Program-made: the position numbers and the translations under genes
Assembly (NCBI GenBank): GCA_963851045.1
Contig: CAWKNC010000001.1
Coordinates: forward strand, 310,001 to 374,000
Source: WHSW01 sp963851045
GTDB taxonomy: Bacteria > Actinomycetota > Thermoleophilia > Solirubrobacterales > 70-9
DNA: 64,000 bases
Direction: 5' to 3'
Shown: one piece after another, positions 31,077 to 40,324 of the stretch
Layout of the letters: every line of letters starts with the position of its first letter
How positions within the stretch are numbered: position 1 is the first letter of the stretch
Notes under the pieces: model-generated
Databases searched by the model: none
Seen by the model: the letters and a program-made list of their open reading frames with translations, nothing else
What the model was told of the DNA's origin: nothing

Positions 31077-32744
31077 CTACCCAGACTCGGGCTGGCGAAT
31101 CGGCCCCGAGCTTGCGGCCAGCATCGCAACGAACAGCCCGGGCAAAAACCACGGGATGTAGAGGTAGAACCAGTGGTCGACCGCGAGCTGCAGGCCGATC
31201 AGAATCGCAGCTGAGAGCGCGGCGACCTGAGGAATCGAGCGACGCCGCGGAACAAACGCGAGCGCTAGCGCGAGGATGGCGACCGCCGCGAAGATCGCGG
31301 TCTGCAGCCACTGCATCCCCTCGACCTGACCCCAGATGCTGAACGGCGAAGTTCGGTCGACCTGGGAGACGACGGTCCGGTCGAAGAAGGTGGCCAGTCC
31401 CGGATCCAGCGCCGGGTTGGCCAGCAGCACGACCGCGATCGCGATGAATCCGCCGGCGAAGATCAACGGCGGGCGCAGCGCCCCCCGCCAACCGCGCGCG
31501 AAGAGTGGCGCCAGCCCACTGGAGCCCGCCGCGTACAGGGGAAGGAGCGCGAGCGGCGCGAACTTCGTCATAACGGCGAGCGCCAGCAGGGCGCCGCGGG
31601 CCAGCGGGCGCGCGAACAGCGCGAGCGACCAGGCAAACGCCGCGGCCAGCAACGAGTCGTTCGAGTTGGCCTGGAGGGCGAAGGCGGTGTACGGAAACGC
31701 GGCCCACGCGAACGCCAAGAGCGTTCCGAGCCTGCGGCCGCGTTCGCCGGGGGCCAGGCGCAGGCCGCAGACGAACAGGCCGAGAAGCGTGGCGAGGTCG
31801 AAGGCAATCGCCGCCGCGTGCGCGGACGGAAGCTCATCCCACGTCCCGCCCCACGGCAGTGCAAGCTCGAACGGGACGTACGCGTAGTAGTTCGCCGGGC
31901 CGTAGGTGTCACCGAAGCGGTTGTCGTCGGGAAACTGGCCCTCACCCCAGATCGTTTCGCCGTGTGTGAGCCGGTCGGCGCCGATCGTCCCCGCGTAGCC
32001 GACGTCGATCACACCCGAGTCCGCGATGTTGATCGTGACCCGGAACGCGATCAGGACGATGACCGCGATGCCGAGCCATCTCCACGGCAGCGAGGGGCGC
32101 AGGCCGCCCGTGCGCTCGCCGCGCAGGCCGATCCACAGCATGCGCGCGAAGAGGTAGACCAGTGGCGGGTAGGCAAGCGGGACCGAGATCCCGATCTCGC
32201 CCTCATTGAAGAACGCCTGGGAGACCCCAAACGACAACAGGACGAGCAGGTCCAGGTGTGCGATCCGCCCTGGCCGGCGGAAGTCGAAGAGCCCAAGGAA
32301 AAAGATGAGCGCGATCGGGATCCAGACGTATGGAGCATTGAGGACGTGGCCGAACTGGCCGGAATTTCCGCGCGCCATCGGCCAGGCGACCTGATAGCCG
32401 GTCCACGCCTCGGTGACGGCGCCGCTGAAACCGTCGACCTTCACCTGGGCTACCTCGACGTCCTCGCGGTCCTTGTAGCCGACCTGCCAAACCGCGTCGT
32501 CGGTGACCTGGATGGCGGTGGTGAGCTGTCCGTGGCTGGCGATCATCTCCGCCACCACCGGATGCGCACCGGCGGTGCGCAGCGCCTGCTCGCCAGTTAC
32601 CTCGAAGGTCTTGGGTGCATCTGGGACCGACGCTGGCGGAGATGGCTCCTGTGCCGAGGCGGGGCTCGGCACAGCCAGGCTGAGGGCGGCGACGAGCGCG
32701 AGCGTCGCCAGCCCGATCAGTCGCCTGAGTCCCCGAACGTCCAC
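31077..32744 (-). CDS. Multi-spanning GT-C-type (GT87-like) glycosyltransferase membrane protein
   Basis: A 555-residue protein. The N-terminus looks like a signal peptide or anchor (LRRLIGLATLALVAALSLAVPSPASA), followed by an extracytoplasmic domain (about 35-130, with PepSY-like WQVGYKDREDVEVAQVKVDGFSG). About ten TM helices follow. An extracytoplasmic loop has HGETIWGEGQFPDDNRFGDTYGP, typical of polyprenyl-phosphate-sugar-dependent GT-C enzymes, and ANSNDSLLAAAFAW resembles GT87. It probably transfers a lipid-linked sugar onto an envelope acceptor. The GTG start at 32744 lies 28 bases inside the GtrA gene and fits the signal-like segment, but is not certain. Confidence 0.8.
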   Translation of the reverse strand: MDVRGLRRLIGLATLALVAALSLAVPSPASAQEPSPPASVPDAPKTFEVTGEQALRTAGAHPVVAEMIASHGQLTTAIQVTDDAVWQVGYKDREDVEVAQVKVDGFSGAVTEAWTGYQVAWPMARGNSGQFGHVLNAPYVWIPIALIFFLGLFDFRRPGRIAHLDLLVLLSFGVSQAFFNEGEIGISVPLAYPPLVYLFARMLWIGLRGERTGGLRPSLPWRWLGIAVIVLIAFRVTINIADSGVIDVGYAGTIGADRLTHGETIWGEGQFPDDNRFGDTYGPANYYAYVPFELALPWGGTWDELPSAHAAAIAFDLATLLGLFVCGLRLAPGERGRRLGTLLAFAWAAFPYTAFALQANSNDSLLAAAFAWSLALFARPLARGALLALAVMTKFAPLALLPLYAAGSSGLAPLFARGWRGALRPPLIFAGGFIAIAVVLLANPALDPGLATFFDRTVVSQVDRTSPFSIWGQVEGMQWLQTAIFAAVAILALALAFVPRRRSIPQVAALSAAILIGLQLAVDHWFYLYIPWFLPGLFVAMLAASSGPIRQPESG

Positions 32745-33169
32745 AGCTTGTTGCCGATGAAGTTGACGGGTGTCACGAGGGCGACCGCGAGTGCCTGGGC
32801 GGCGAGCTCCGGCATGTCGAGGGAGCTGACGAAAAGCTCGAGCAGGACGAGGTTTATCGCCAGGCCTACAAGGCTCACAACGAAAAATCGCGCCGCCTGA
32901 AACCCAGCATGCCCCTCGCCCGCAGCGAACGTCCAGTGCCGGTTCCACCAGAAGTTGTTGGTGACGGCCACGACGAAGGCGCCCACCGCGGCAGCGATGT
33001 GGTGGGCGTGCGCGAAATGGACCAGCAGCGCGAAAACGGCGAGGTTCACGACGTAGCCCGAGGCGCCGACGAAGCCGAACTTGAGCAACTCCATCCAGTT
33101 CTGCGGCTTGCGTGTACCGAGGTGAATTCGTCTAACGACGTTGCCCTGCGGCTGATCGACGGGGCTCAT
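32717..33169 (-). CDS. GtrA-family membrane protein
   Basis: A 150-residue protein with four TM helices. FGFVGASGYVVNLAVFALLV opens the domain and NNFWWNRHWTF (about 90-100) plus the closing VTPVNFIGNKLWTFGD are family signatures. GtrA proteins are thought to flip or help flip polyprenyl-phosphate-linked sugars across the membrane. The position between a phosphodiesterase gene and a GT-C enzyme gene fits an envelope glycosylation role. The ATG overlaps the preceding TGA (ATGA). Confidence 0.92.
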   Translation of the reverse strand: MSPVDQPQGNVVRRIHLGTRKPQNWMELLKFGFVGASGYVVNLAVFALLVHFAHAHHIAAAVGAFVVAVTNNFWWNRHWTFAAGEGHAGFQAARFFVVSLVGLAINLVLLELFVSSLDMPELAAQALAVALVTPVNFIGNKLWTFGDSGD

Positions 33170-34689
33170 GCGAAGTGCCCGAGAACGAGCTCGGCGACGT
33201 CACTGATCGCCCACTGCTCGCGGCGTTGCTCGATCCCGTCCTCGAAGCCAAAGAGCAGAAGCGGTCCGAGCGAATCATCGGCGTGCAGCGCCCCGTGGCT
33301 ACCGCCGGGGCAGTGCGTGATCCCGCCCCAGTCGACGAACTCGAACCCTTCCGCGGCCGAGATCAGAATGTCCCCTGCGTGCGGAGCTGTGAGCGCCGCC
33401 CACAGGCGCGCGAGCGCGTCGGGATACTCGGCCGACTCGAAGCGCGATCGCGAGCCGGAGACCTCAGCAGCAAGTGCTGCGGGATCACCGTCGAGATCCC
33501 AGCGCTCACCTCGCAGGTCGACGACGGTTGAGCCCGGGCGGAAGCGCAGAACCTTGCCCCCGCGCTCGACGACCGCCTCCGAGCGGCGCGGCGGCGGGCC
33601 GTTCACGTTGCCGCGCAGCACCGGATCGCCCTCGTGCTCGAGCCAGGCGAAGAGATCGACGCCATCGAGGGCGCGCAGGCGCTCGCGGACATCAAGATGA
33701 GCGGCTGGCGAACGCTTGCCGGCGAGCACGTAAACGGCTGCGGCTCGCGAAGTTGGGCTGACCGCGAGCTCGGCCGTCGAGGGGTCCGCCTGATTGGGCT
33801 CGAGCACACGCCAGGCCTGGCCGAGCTCGGCGGCTAGATCGAGCTCGCGATCGACCGCGCTCTGAGCGTGGTCTGCGACGACGATGACGGCGTGATCTGA
33901 GAGGAAGCGATCGAGTCCTCCGCAGGCGTCGACAAGCTCAGCGAGGGCGTCGTCGGCGCGGCCGATCGATTCAACCTGTCCGTCGGGACCGTGCTTGTGG
34001 GAGTGGTAGTCGTTGTCGGGCAGCGAGAACAGCATGAAGTCATAGAGGTCTTCCTCGGCGAGCTCCCGCCCGCAGCACGCCGAGTACTCATCCCGCGTCC
34101 CGGGGCGGGCGAGTGTCGGCTTGCAGGGAACGCGTCGGCTCGAATAGAGCTCGCCGTAAAAGAGCTCATCGGGGCCCCAGGTCGCGTGGTGGAAGGTCGC
34201 GGCCACCGCCACGCGGCGGAGCAGTCCCTCGAGGCCGAGCTCGTGACGAGTGCGCCCGCGGTAGATCAGAAACGGCGTGCAGGCAGTCCGGACGCCGTTG
34301 TCGGCAAGCGTCTCGAAGATCGTCTCCACCTCATCGGAGAGGTGGGACATGTTCATGTTGTAGACGGTGTCGTAGAGCGAGCGAAAGAGGCCAAAGGCGC
34401 GCGTCGCCTCGAACGAACTTCCGTACTCGACGTAACGGCGCTCGGCGCGGTGGTACCAGTTCATGCCGCTGATCCAGTGGCCATCAGGACGTCGTCCCGT
34501 CGTCATTTCCGAGCAGCAGACTGGGGTCACAGAGGGGAACGAGGAGACACAGTCGTCGATCAGCGTGCCGCGGTCCAGCAGAGCGCCAAACGTCGGCGCG
34601 ACGCCCTCGGCGACGGCCTCCTTGAGCTTGTCGGTCCGCAGCGAGTCGACCATGCAGAGGACGAGCTTGCGGTTTTGGTTCGCGCTCAC
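33166..34689 (-). CDS. Alkaline phosphatase superfamily / type I phosphodiesterase-nucleotide pyrophosphatase
   Basis: A 507-residue soluble-looking enzyme. KLVLCMVDSLRTDKL supplies the first metal-binding Asp. SSFPSVTPVC places the nucleophile Thr as in NPP phosphodiesterases. LPDNDYHSHKHGPDG gives Asp and His ligands, and VVADHAQSAV the Asp-His pair of the second metal site. The C-terminal part includes HCPGGSHGALHADDSLGPLL, the usual closing motif. It probably cleaves a phosphodiester or sugar-phosphate bond; the substrate is unknown. No signal peptide is evident. The GTG at 34689 overlaps the previous stop (GTGA), excluding longer starts. Confidence 0.88.
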   Translation of the reverse strand: MSANQNRKLVLCMVDSLRTDKLKEAVAEGVAPTFGALLDRGTLIDDCVSSFPSVTPVCCSEMTTGRRPDGHWISGMNWYHRAERRYVEYGSSFEATRAFGLFRSLYDTVYNMNMSHLSDEVETIFETLADNGVRTACTPFLIYRGRTRHELGLEGLLRRVAVAATFHHATWGPDELFYGELYSSRRVPCKPTLARPGTRDEYSACCGRELAEEDLYDFMLFSLPDNDYHSHKHGPDGQVESIGRADDALAELVDACGGLDRFLSDHAVIVVADHAQSAVDRELDLAAELGQAWRVLEPNQADPSTAELAVSPTSRAAAVYVLAGKRSPAAHLDVRERLRALDGVDLFAWLEHEGDPVLRGNVNGPPPRRSEAVVERGGKVLRFRPGSTVVDLRGERWDLDGDPAALAAEVSGSRSRFESAEYPDALARLWAALTAPHAGDILISAAEGFEFVDWGGITHCPGGSHGALHADDSLGPLLLFGFEDGIEQRREQWAISDVAELVLGHFA

Positions 34690-35117
34690 CGCAGGGTCCG
34701 AAGGCCCTCGTACTTGGTCGCCGCGCGGCGGCGTCGACCAAGCCAGAGGTAAACGACCGCTGCTAACGCGAGGAGGCCGATCGGCCCGAAGAGCAGGGAG
34801 AGGCCAGCGACGGCAAGCGCCGCCAGCACGACCGTGACGGCGATTACGCCGCCGCCCTCCGCTCGCTGCGCCGCCGCGGCGGCGAAGTCCACGACAACGA
34901 GGAAGGTGCCCGCGGCAAGCGCCGCTCCGACCGGCCACCCCGGCCAGGCCGGGTGATCCTCGGTCGCAAGCGATGCGCCGAACAGGATCGCCGCTCCGAC
35001 CGCAGCCATCGCAAGCAGTGCGTAACCAAGGACGTCGCGCCGTCCGGGGGCGCCGGCGAGCATCCCGGCGGCGACCGCGAGGCCGACGCCCTGACAGGCG
35101 GCAATGAAGAGGTCCAT
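34686..35117 (-). CDS. Small multi-spanning membrane protein, unknown family
   Basis: A 143-residue protein with about five hydrophobic segments: LFIAACQGVGLAVAAGMLAG, VLGYALLAMAAVGAAILFGASL, WPVGAALAAGTFLVVVDFAAAA, VIAVTVVLAALAVAGLSLL and PIGLLALAAVVYLWLG. The C-terminus is basic (GRRRRAATKYEGLRTLR). It resembles DUF4126-type proteins, but I am not certain. It is the first gene of the envelope cluster and its stop overlaps the phosphodiesterase start. Confidence 0.7.
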   Translation of the reverse strand: MDLFIAACQGVGLAVAAGMLAGAPGRRDVLGYALLAMAAVGAAILFGASLATEDHPAWPGWPVGAALAAGTFLVVVDFAAAAAQRAEGGGVIAVTVVLAALAVAGLSLLFGPIGLLALAAVVYLWLGRRRRAATKYEGLRTLR

Positions 35118-35176
35118 CGGCGCATGAGCGTACTGCTCACCGGCTCGCGATCAGCGCATGCGCGAGACTGCCGGGG

Positions 35177-36616
35177 ATGCGACGCGAGCGCCGTCATGGG
35201 CCGTGGCCGCCGCCCAGCGGCGGGGCCTTCCGGGCCACCTACGCGGACGCCGCGCGAAGGCCCTTCTGGCTCGACAGCCCGCAGCGCCCGCAGGTGCGAC
35301 CACCGCTCGATGGGTTCGCCGAGGCGGAGCTGGCAATTGTCGGCGGTGGCCTCAGCGGACTCTGGGCGGCGGTGCTGGCAAAGGAGCGCGATCCGGCGCG
35401 GGAGGTTGTGCTGCTGGAGGCCGGGCGCATCGCCGACGCCGCGAGCGGGCGCAACGGCGGCTTCTGCTCGTCCTTCCTCACCCACGGCATAGCCAACGGC
35501 ATGGCGCGCTTCCCCGACGAGATGCAGACCCTCGAGCGGTTGGGACTGGAGAACCTCGACGCAATCGGCGAAGCGGTCGCGCGTCATTCGATCGATTGCG
35601 CCTTCGAGACACCAGGCGACCTGGATATCGCGATCGAAGACCACGAGCTGGAGTGGCTCGTCGAGGAGGCGGAGGCGCTTGGCGCTTTGGGGCATGAGGT
35701 GGAGCTTCTCGATCGCGACGGGGCCGGCGAGCAGCTGCGCTCGCCGCTCGTGCGCGGCGCGCTCTGGCGCAAGAGCGGGGCGGCGCTGGTGGACCCAGCA
35801 CGCCTGTGCTGGGGTCTGGCGCGGGTGGCTGAAGAGCTGGGCGTGCGCATCTTTGAGCGCACGGCCGTCGAGGCGGTCGAGCGGCGCGGTGGCGGGGTCG
35901 CTCTGCGCACGCCCGGCGGCGAGGTTGACTCGCGGAGGGCGCTACTGGCCACGAGCGCCTTTCCTGGTCTCGTCGGCGCGATCCGGCGAAGGGTGGTTCC
36001 AGTCTGGGACTACGTGCTCGTCACCGAGCCACTCACCGGCGATCGGCGCGAGTCCGTCGGCTGGGCCAGCCGCCAGGGCGTCGGTGACGTCGCCAACCAG
36101 TTCCACTACATGCGGCTGACCGCGGACGACCGGATCCTGTTCGGCGGCTACGACGCGATCTATGACTTCGCCGGCACGGTGGCAGGCGGAGACGAGCAGC
36201 GCGAGCACAGCTTCGACCTGCTCGCGGGACATTTCTTCACGCTCTTTCCGCAGCTCGAGGGGATCCGATTCACCCATCGCTGGGGAGGTGCAATCGACAC
36301 CTGCAGCCGCTTCTTCGCATACCAGGGGACGGCACTCGGCGGGCGGGTTGGCTACACGGTCGGCCACACGGGTCTCGGCGTGGGCGCGAGCCGCTTCGGT
36401 GCGGAGGTCGCGCTCGACCTGCTCGACCGCCGGGAGAGCGAGGCGACGCGATTGCGCGCCGTGCGCTCGAAGCCGCTGCCGTTCCCGCCCGAGCCGCTTC
36501 GGTGGGGCGTGATCGAGCTCACCCGCAACCGCCTGGCGGCCGCTGACCTTCGCTCGGGCAAGCGCGGCCTGTGGTTGCGGACGCTCGACCGCCTCGGGCT
36601 CGGGTTCGATTCCTAG
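35177..36616 (+). CDS. FAD-dependent oxidoreductase (DAO family)
   Basis: A 479-residue flavoprotein. The dinucleotide-binding motif AIVGGGLSGLWAAVLAKE lies at about 53-70, with the acidic end of beta-2 at EVVLLEAGRIADAASGRNGGF, the gammaGluPutO/ordL type of glycine-oxidase-like proteins. The C-terminal FAD-contact segment is TVGHTGLGVGASRFGAEVALDLL. It probably oxidises a secondary amine or amino acid such as a gamma-glutamyl-polyamine; the substrate cannot be read. There is no signal peptide. It ends in CTAG, sharing its stop bases with the convergent esterase gene. Confidence 0.88.
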   Translation: MRRERRHGPWPPPSGGAFRATYADAARRPFWLDSPQRPQVRPPLDGFAEAELAIVGGGLSGLWAAVLAKERDPAREVVLLEAGRIADAASGRNGGFCSSFLTHGIANGMARFPDEMQTLERLGLENLDAIGEAVARHSIDCAFETPGDLDIAIEDHELEWLVEEAEALGALGHEVELLDRDGAGEQLRSPLVRGALWRKSGAALVDPARLCWGLARVAEELGVRIFERTAVEAVERRGGGVALRTPGGEVDSRRALLATSAFPGLVGAIRRRVVPVWDYVLVTEPLTGDRRESVGWASRQGVGDVANQFHYMRLTADDRILFGGYDAIYDFAGTVAGGDEQREHSFDLLAGHFFTLFPQLEGIRFTHRWGGAIDTCSRFFAYQGTALGGRVGYTVGHTGLGVGASRFGAEVALDLLDRRESEATRLRAVRSKPLPFPPEPLRWGVIELTRNRLAAADLRSGKRGLWLRTLDRLGLGFDS

Positions 36617-38835
36617 CCGTAGGTTCGCGTTCGCTTGCAGCCCGCGATCGAGACCTTCACCGGGCCGTCGGTGATCACCTCGAGCTTGGCGCGGCAGTCA
36701 ATCCTGGCGCGACGCGGGTGCACCACGACCCGTCGAAGATTGGTCGCGGTGATCGTGATGGAGTTTGTCTTCTTGATCTTGGGAGGTGGCCCCCAGACCT
36801 TGCGGCGCTCGGTGTAGGCGAGTGGTCCCAGGTTGCCGCCGGTGAGGGCGCCGGGGCCGGTCTCGGTCGACCCCGGCACGGGATCGCCCTTGCCGAAGCC
36901 CCCGGAGACCGCGTCCACCTCGCCCAGTGGGGCGTTGCCCGAGGTATCGCGAACGCGCAGATTCGAAAGCCAATACGCGTGATCGGCCACGGTGTCGCGG
37001 TTGGCGAAGTCCATCGTCGGGTTGACGACGTAGGTCACATGCGCCGGGTTGCGAGCGACGCGCTTTGCGCCGAGGAAGTCCGCCGCTGGACCGTATTCGT
37101 CGTTGACCGCGAGCGCGAAGTGGTCGGCGCTGGTGAAGACATCAAACGCGTAGCGATAGCCGAGGGCGTCGAACGTCTCCGACTGCGCTACCGGTCCAGG
37201 CAGTGGGACGAGTTCGTCCTCGGCGCCGTTCCAGATCAGAAAGGGCACGTTGCGAACCGACGCGAGCATCCGGTTCGTGTTCGACCCGGGGCCGCCTGGG
37301 ACCGGGGCGTTGGGTGGCAGCCAGATGCCCTGTCCGGGCGGGCCGACAACCGGCTGTCCGGCAGCGAAGAGGTCGGGGTACTGGGTCGCGAACTTGTAGG
37401 TCCCGTAGCCACCCATCGAGTAGCCGGAGATCGCGGTGTGGCCGGGGTCGAGCTTGTAGCGGCGCGCGACATCGGCCCACACCTCGAACGTGTCGGCGCC
37501 GGCCGCGCCGTAGTACCAGCCGTCGGTGCCGCGCCCGGAGGGCGTGATCACGATCGAGCCTGACCCGCGCTCGCCGAACTGCGACTGATTGTTGGAACCC
37601 GTGAACTGGTTGTGATTCGCGCCGAGCGAGTGCAGCAGCAGCGTCAGCCCGTAACCGCGCTTTGGCTGCGGCTTTGTCGGCAGGTAAACGGAGTAGGGCA
37701 GCAGCCTCCCGAGGAGCTGGCTCGAGCAATCGTCGTTGCCGGGGCACTCGAGCGCGTAGTCGGCGCCCTGACCGAAGTTCGACCGGCTGCTCAGGATGCG
37801 GTTGATCGGCCCGCTCGCGGGTACCCCGCCGGGCTTGCCCGAGAGGTTGTCTCGAGCGCGCGCCTCAAGCTTGCGGAAGTTCACCGTGGCGTAGAAGGCG
37901 GAGATGTCGCCGCTCGCAAGCTCGTGGGCTTGGTCGTGGTCGCGCCACCAGGCGGGGTCGGCGAGGACGTTCGCGGTATTGCCGATCTCAGGGAGCGCCT
38001 CCGCGTAGCGAAACGCGACGTTGAAGAAGGCGGGTGGGGCCGAGAGTCCTCCGCCACCGCCCGGCGTGGTCTCGGTGGCCTCATCGCCGGGCACCATGTA
38101 CCCGTCGCTGGCGGCGTCCCACAGGCCCGTGCCTGCCGCCATCCGCATCTTGCGCGAGCCGGGATCCCAGGCCTCGTGCGGAACGACAATCTCCACCTGA
38201 GCCCGGCGCTTTGCGACCTTCACCTGCGGCGCAGGGGTGATCGGCTGCGTCGATCCCGCGGCGAGCAGGTCGGCCTCGCGGCCATGGACGGTGAGGAAGT
38301 GCTCAGCCGGCGCGGCGACGTTCGCCCCGTGTGGGAACGCCTGGGGCGACCGTGAGGACCCGAGTGCGATCGTCGTGGCGACGAGCTTTGGATCGGTCAT
38401 CGAATTGAACGTCAGTCGGAACGCTGTCGCATCCCCGAGCGTCTTGACCCGCAGCTCGACGAGGTCGGCCACGTTCTGGACGTAGGCGTCCGCGGTTGGG
38501 TAGTCGTAGGTCCCGTTCCAGCGCGCGAACGTTGCTCCGGCGCGCGGGTTGGCGGAGTCGGCGCCCGCCCGCGCCCCGCTGTCGTCGTAGAGGAAGTCCT
38601 GGTAGAGGAACTCGCCTTTGCGATAGGCGCTGGCACCCGAGACGAGCAGTGGTCTGGCCTCCCAAACGCCCGCGTTGCGCAGTTGCGGGGCGGTCGTTGG
38701 GGGCGCGTAAAGAACGTCGGGTCCAGGGCGCGGAGGGGGTCCCGAGTAGAGCGAGCTCGCCGAAGCCTCGGCCGTCGCTGCCATGAACGCTCCAAGGGCC
38801 GCCGCAACCGCGACCACGCTCGCCTGCCTCCTCAC
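36613..38835 (-). CDS. Secreted alpha/beta-hydrolase esterase
   Basis: An exported protein of 740 residues with a signal peptide ending near AEASAS. Residues about 40-330 form a beta-rich N-terminal domain of the type found on extracellular glycosidases (VADLVELRVKTLGDATAFRLTFN). Residues about 390-620 form an alpha/beta hydrolase with nucleophile Ser in ISGYSMGGYGT (about 473), Asp near GAEDELVPLP and His near TSADHFAL. A beta-rich C-terminal region follows. I place the start at GTG 38835, because a TAGCTT -10 box ends 6 bases before it. A GTG at 38841 is in frame two codons upstream. It is convergent with the oxidoreductase gene with a shared CTAG. Confidence 0.8.
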   Translation of the reverse strand: MRRQASVVAVAAALGAFMAATAEASASSLYSGPPPRPGPDVLYAPPTTAPQLRNAGVWEARPLLVSGASAYRKGEFLYQDFLYDDSGARAGADSANPRAGATFARWNGTYDYPTADAYVQNVADLVELRVKTLGDATAFRLTFNSMTDPKLVATTIALGSSRSPQAFPHGANVAAPAEHFLTVHGREADLLAAGSTQPITPAPQVKVAKRRAQVEIVVPHEAWDPGSRKMRMAAGTGLWDAASDGYMVPGDEATETTPGGGGGLSAPPAFFNVAFRYAEALPEIGNTANVLADPAWWRDHDQAHELASGDISAFYATVNFRKLEARARDNLSGKPGGVPASGPINRILSSRSNFGQGADYALECPGNDDCSSQLLGRLLPYSVYLPTKPQPKRGYGLTLLLHSLGANHNQFTGSNNQSQFGERGSGSIVITPSGRGTDGWYYGAAGADTFEVWADVARRYKLDPGHTAISGYSMGGYGTYKFATQYPDLFAAGQPVVGPPGQGIWLPPNAPVPGGPGSNTNRMLASVRNVPFLIWNGAEDELVPLPGPVAQSETFDALGYRYAFDVFTSADHFALAVNDEYGPAADFLGAKRVARNPAHVTYVVNPTMDFANRDTVADHAYWLSNLRVRDTSGNAPLGEVDAVSGGFGKGDPVPGSTETGPGALTGGNLGPLAYTERRKVWGPPPKIKKTNSITITATNLRRVVVHPRRARIDCRAKLEVITDGPVKVSIAGCKRTRTYG

Positions 38836-38841
38836 ACCCAC

Positions 38842-38847
38842 AAGCTA
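38842..38847 (-). promoter_or_regulatory. TAGCTT -10 box of the esterase gene (leaderless-type)
   Basis: Minus-strand TAGCTT ends 6 bases before the GTG at 38835, so a start point seven bases on falls on the first base of that codon. The box directly abuts the alternative GTG at 38841, which would then be outside the transcript. This favours the shorter start. Confidence 0.4.
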
Positions 38848-38890
38848 GCCCAGGCGCACGGCGCGGGCCGCACTGCGCCAGACTGCTGGC

Positions 38891-40324
38891 ATGTCCGACG
38901 GTCCGAGTCGAAAGCGACGCGTCGAGCGACCACAGCATGCCCCCGCGCCACCGCATCGGCGCTCCCATACCACCGCTCGCGATCTCGAACGCTATGCGTC
39001 TTTGTTTGCGGCGCGCACACGCGTGATGCGATCGAGCGCGATGCGAGACCTGATGGAGATCACGGCGCGCCCGGAGGTGATCTCGCTGGCCGGCGGCCTC
39101 CCGGACACCTCGACCTTCCCCCCCGAGAGCTTCGCCGCGCAGATGACCAAGATCGCGCAGGAAAGCTCTGCACAGGCGCTGCAGTACGGGCCGACGGAGG
39201 GCTTCGCCGAGACCAAGGAGTGCATCCGCGAGCTGATGCGCGCCGAGCGCATGGACCCCGACGCCGGCGACATCGTCGTCACCACGGGCGGCCAGCAGGC
39301 AATCGACCTGGTGGCGAAGACCCTCGTCGACCCGGGCGACATCGTCATCGCCGAGGCCCCGACCTACCCGGGCGCCGTTCCGGTCTTCTGCTCATACGAA
39401 GCACAAACGCTGCAGATCGAGGTCGACGAGCAGGGCATGCGCCTCGATGCGCTGGAGGAACTACTCGACCGGCTCGCGGCTGGCGGCCGCCGACCCAAGT
39501 TCGTTTACACGGTGCCGAGCTTTCAGAATCCCGCCGGGGTGACGATGTCGCCAGAGCGACGCCGGCGGCTGGTCGAGATCGCCCGAGAGCGGGAGCTGCT
39601 GCTGGTCGAGGACAACCCCTACGGGCTGCTTCGCTACGAGGGCGAGCCCGTCGAGACTCTCTACTCGCTGGATGGCGGCGACTACGTCATCTATCTGGGG
39701 ACGTTCTCGAAGATCCTCTCGCCGGGGATTCGCCTCGGCTGGCTCTGCGCTCCACCGCCGGTGGTGGAGAAGGTGGTGCTCGGCAAGCAGGCATCGGACC
39801 TCTGCACGTCGACCCTGACGCAGTACTTCGTCCGCGAGTACTTCGCGGAGGGGCGCTGGCACGAGTACATCGAAGATCTCTGCGACGTTTATCGCGAGCG
39901 CCGCGATGCGATGCTCGAAGCGCTCGAGCGCCACTTCCCGGCCGGTGCGAGGTGGTCGCGGCCCGAAGGCGGGCTCTTTTGCTGGGCGACGTTGCCGTCC
40001 TACATCGACACGACCGATCTTCTCGCGAAGGCTCTGCGCGACAACGTCGCTTTCGTTCCCGGCGCGGCTGCCTACGTCGACGGCCGAGGCGGCTCCTCGA
40101 TGCGGCTGAACTTCTCGGCCTCACCCCCCGAGGAGATCCAGGAGGGCATCCGCCGCATCGGCGCCGTGATCTCCGAGCAGGTCGAGCTGTACGAGTCCAT
40201 AACTCAGGAACACCAGATCCCCCGCGCTTCCGCAAACCCCGGCACCCCCGGAGGCGAAGCCGACGGGGTGGCCGGGCAGGTATTCCCGTTCACCAAGCGC
40301 CCGCCGACGCGACGCCAACGATGA
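38891..40324 (+). CDS. PLP-dependent aminotransferase, class I/II (2-aminoadipate/KAT-like)
   Basis: A 477-residue fold-type I aminotransferase. After a basic N-terminal tail, the domain runs VISLAGGLPDTSTFPP (64-79), QYGPTEGFAETKECIREL (98-115), TTGGQQAIDLV (131-141), VYTVPSFQNPAGVTMS (205-220), with the PLP Lys274 in GTFSKILSPGIRLGW. This belongs to the LysN/kynurenine-aminotransferase-like branch with broad specificity, and it lacks the HTH of MocR regulators. The C-terminus carries an unusual 40-residue extension rich in Pro and Gly. The stop overlaps the ddl ATG (ATGA), so the two are coupled. Confidence 0.92.
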   Translation: MSDGPSRKRRVERPQHAPAPPHRRSHTTARDLERYASLFAARTRVMRSSAMRDLMEITARPEVISLAGGLPDTSTFPPESFAAQMTKIAQESSAQALQYGPTEGFAETKECIRELMRAERMDPDAGDIVVTTGGQQAIDLVAKTLVDPGDIVIAEAPTYPGAVPVFCSYEAQTLQIEVDEQGMRLDALEELLDRLAAGGRRPKFVYTVPSFQNPAGVTMSPERRRRLVEIARERELLLVEDNPYGLLRYEGEPVETLYSLDGGDYVIYLGTFSKILSPGIRLGWLCAPPPVVEKVVLGKQASDLCTSTLTQYFVREYFAEGRWHEYIEDLCDVYRERRDAMLEALERHFPAGARWSRPEGGLFCWATLPSYIDTTDLLAKALRDNVAFVPGAAAYVDGRGGSSMRLNFSASPPEEIQEGIRRIGAVISEQVELYESITQEHQIPRASANPGTPGGEADGVAGQVFPFTKRPPTRRQR

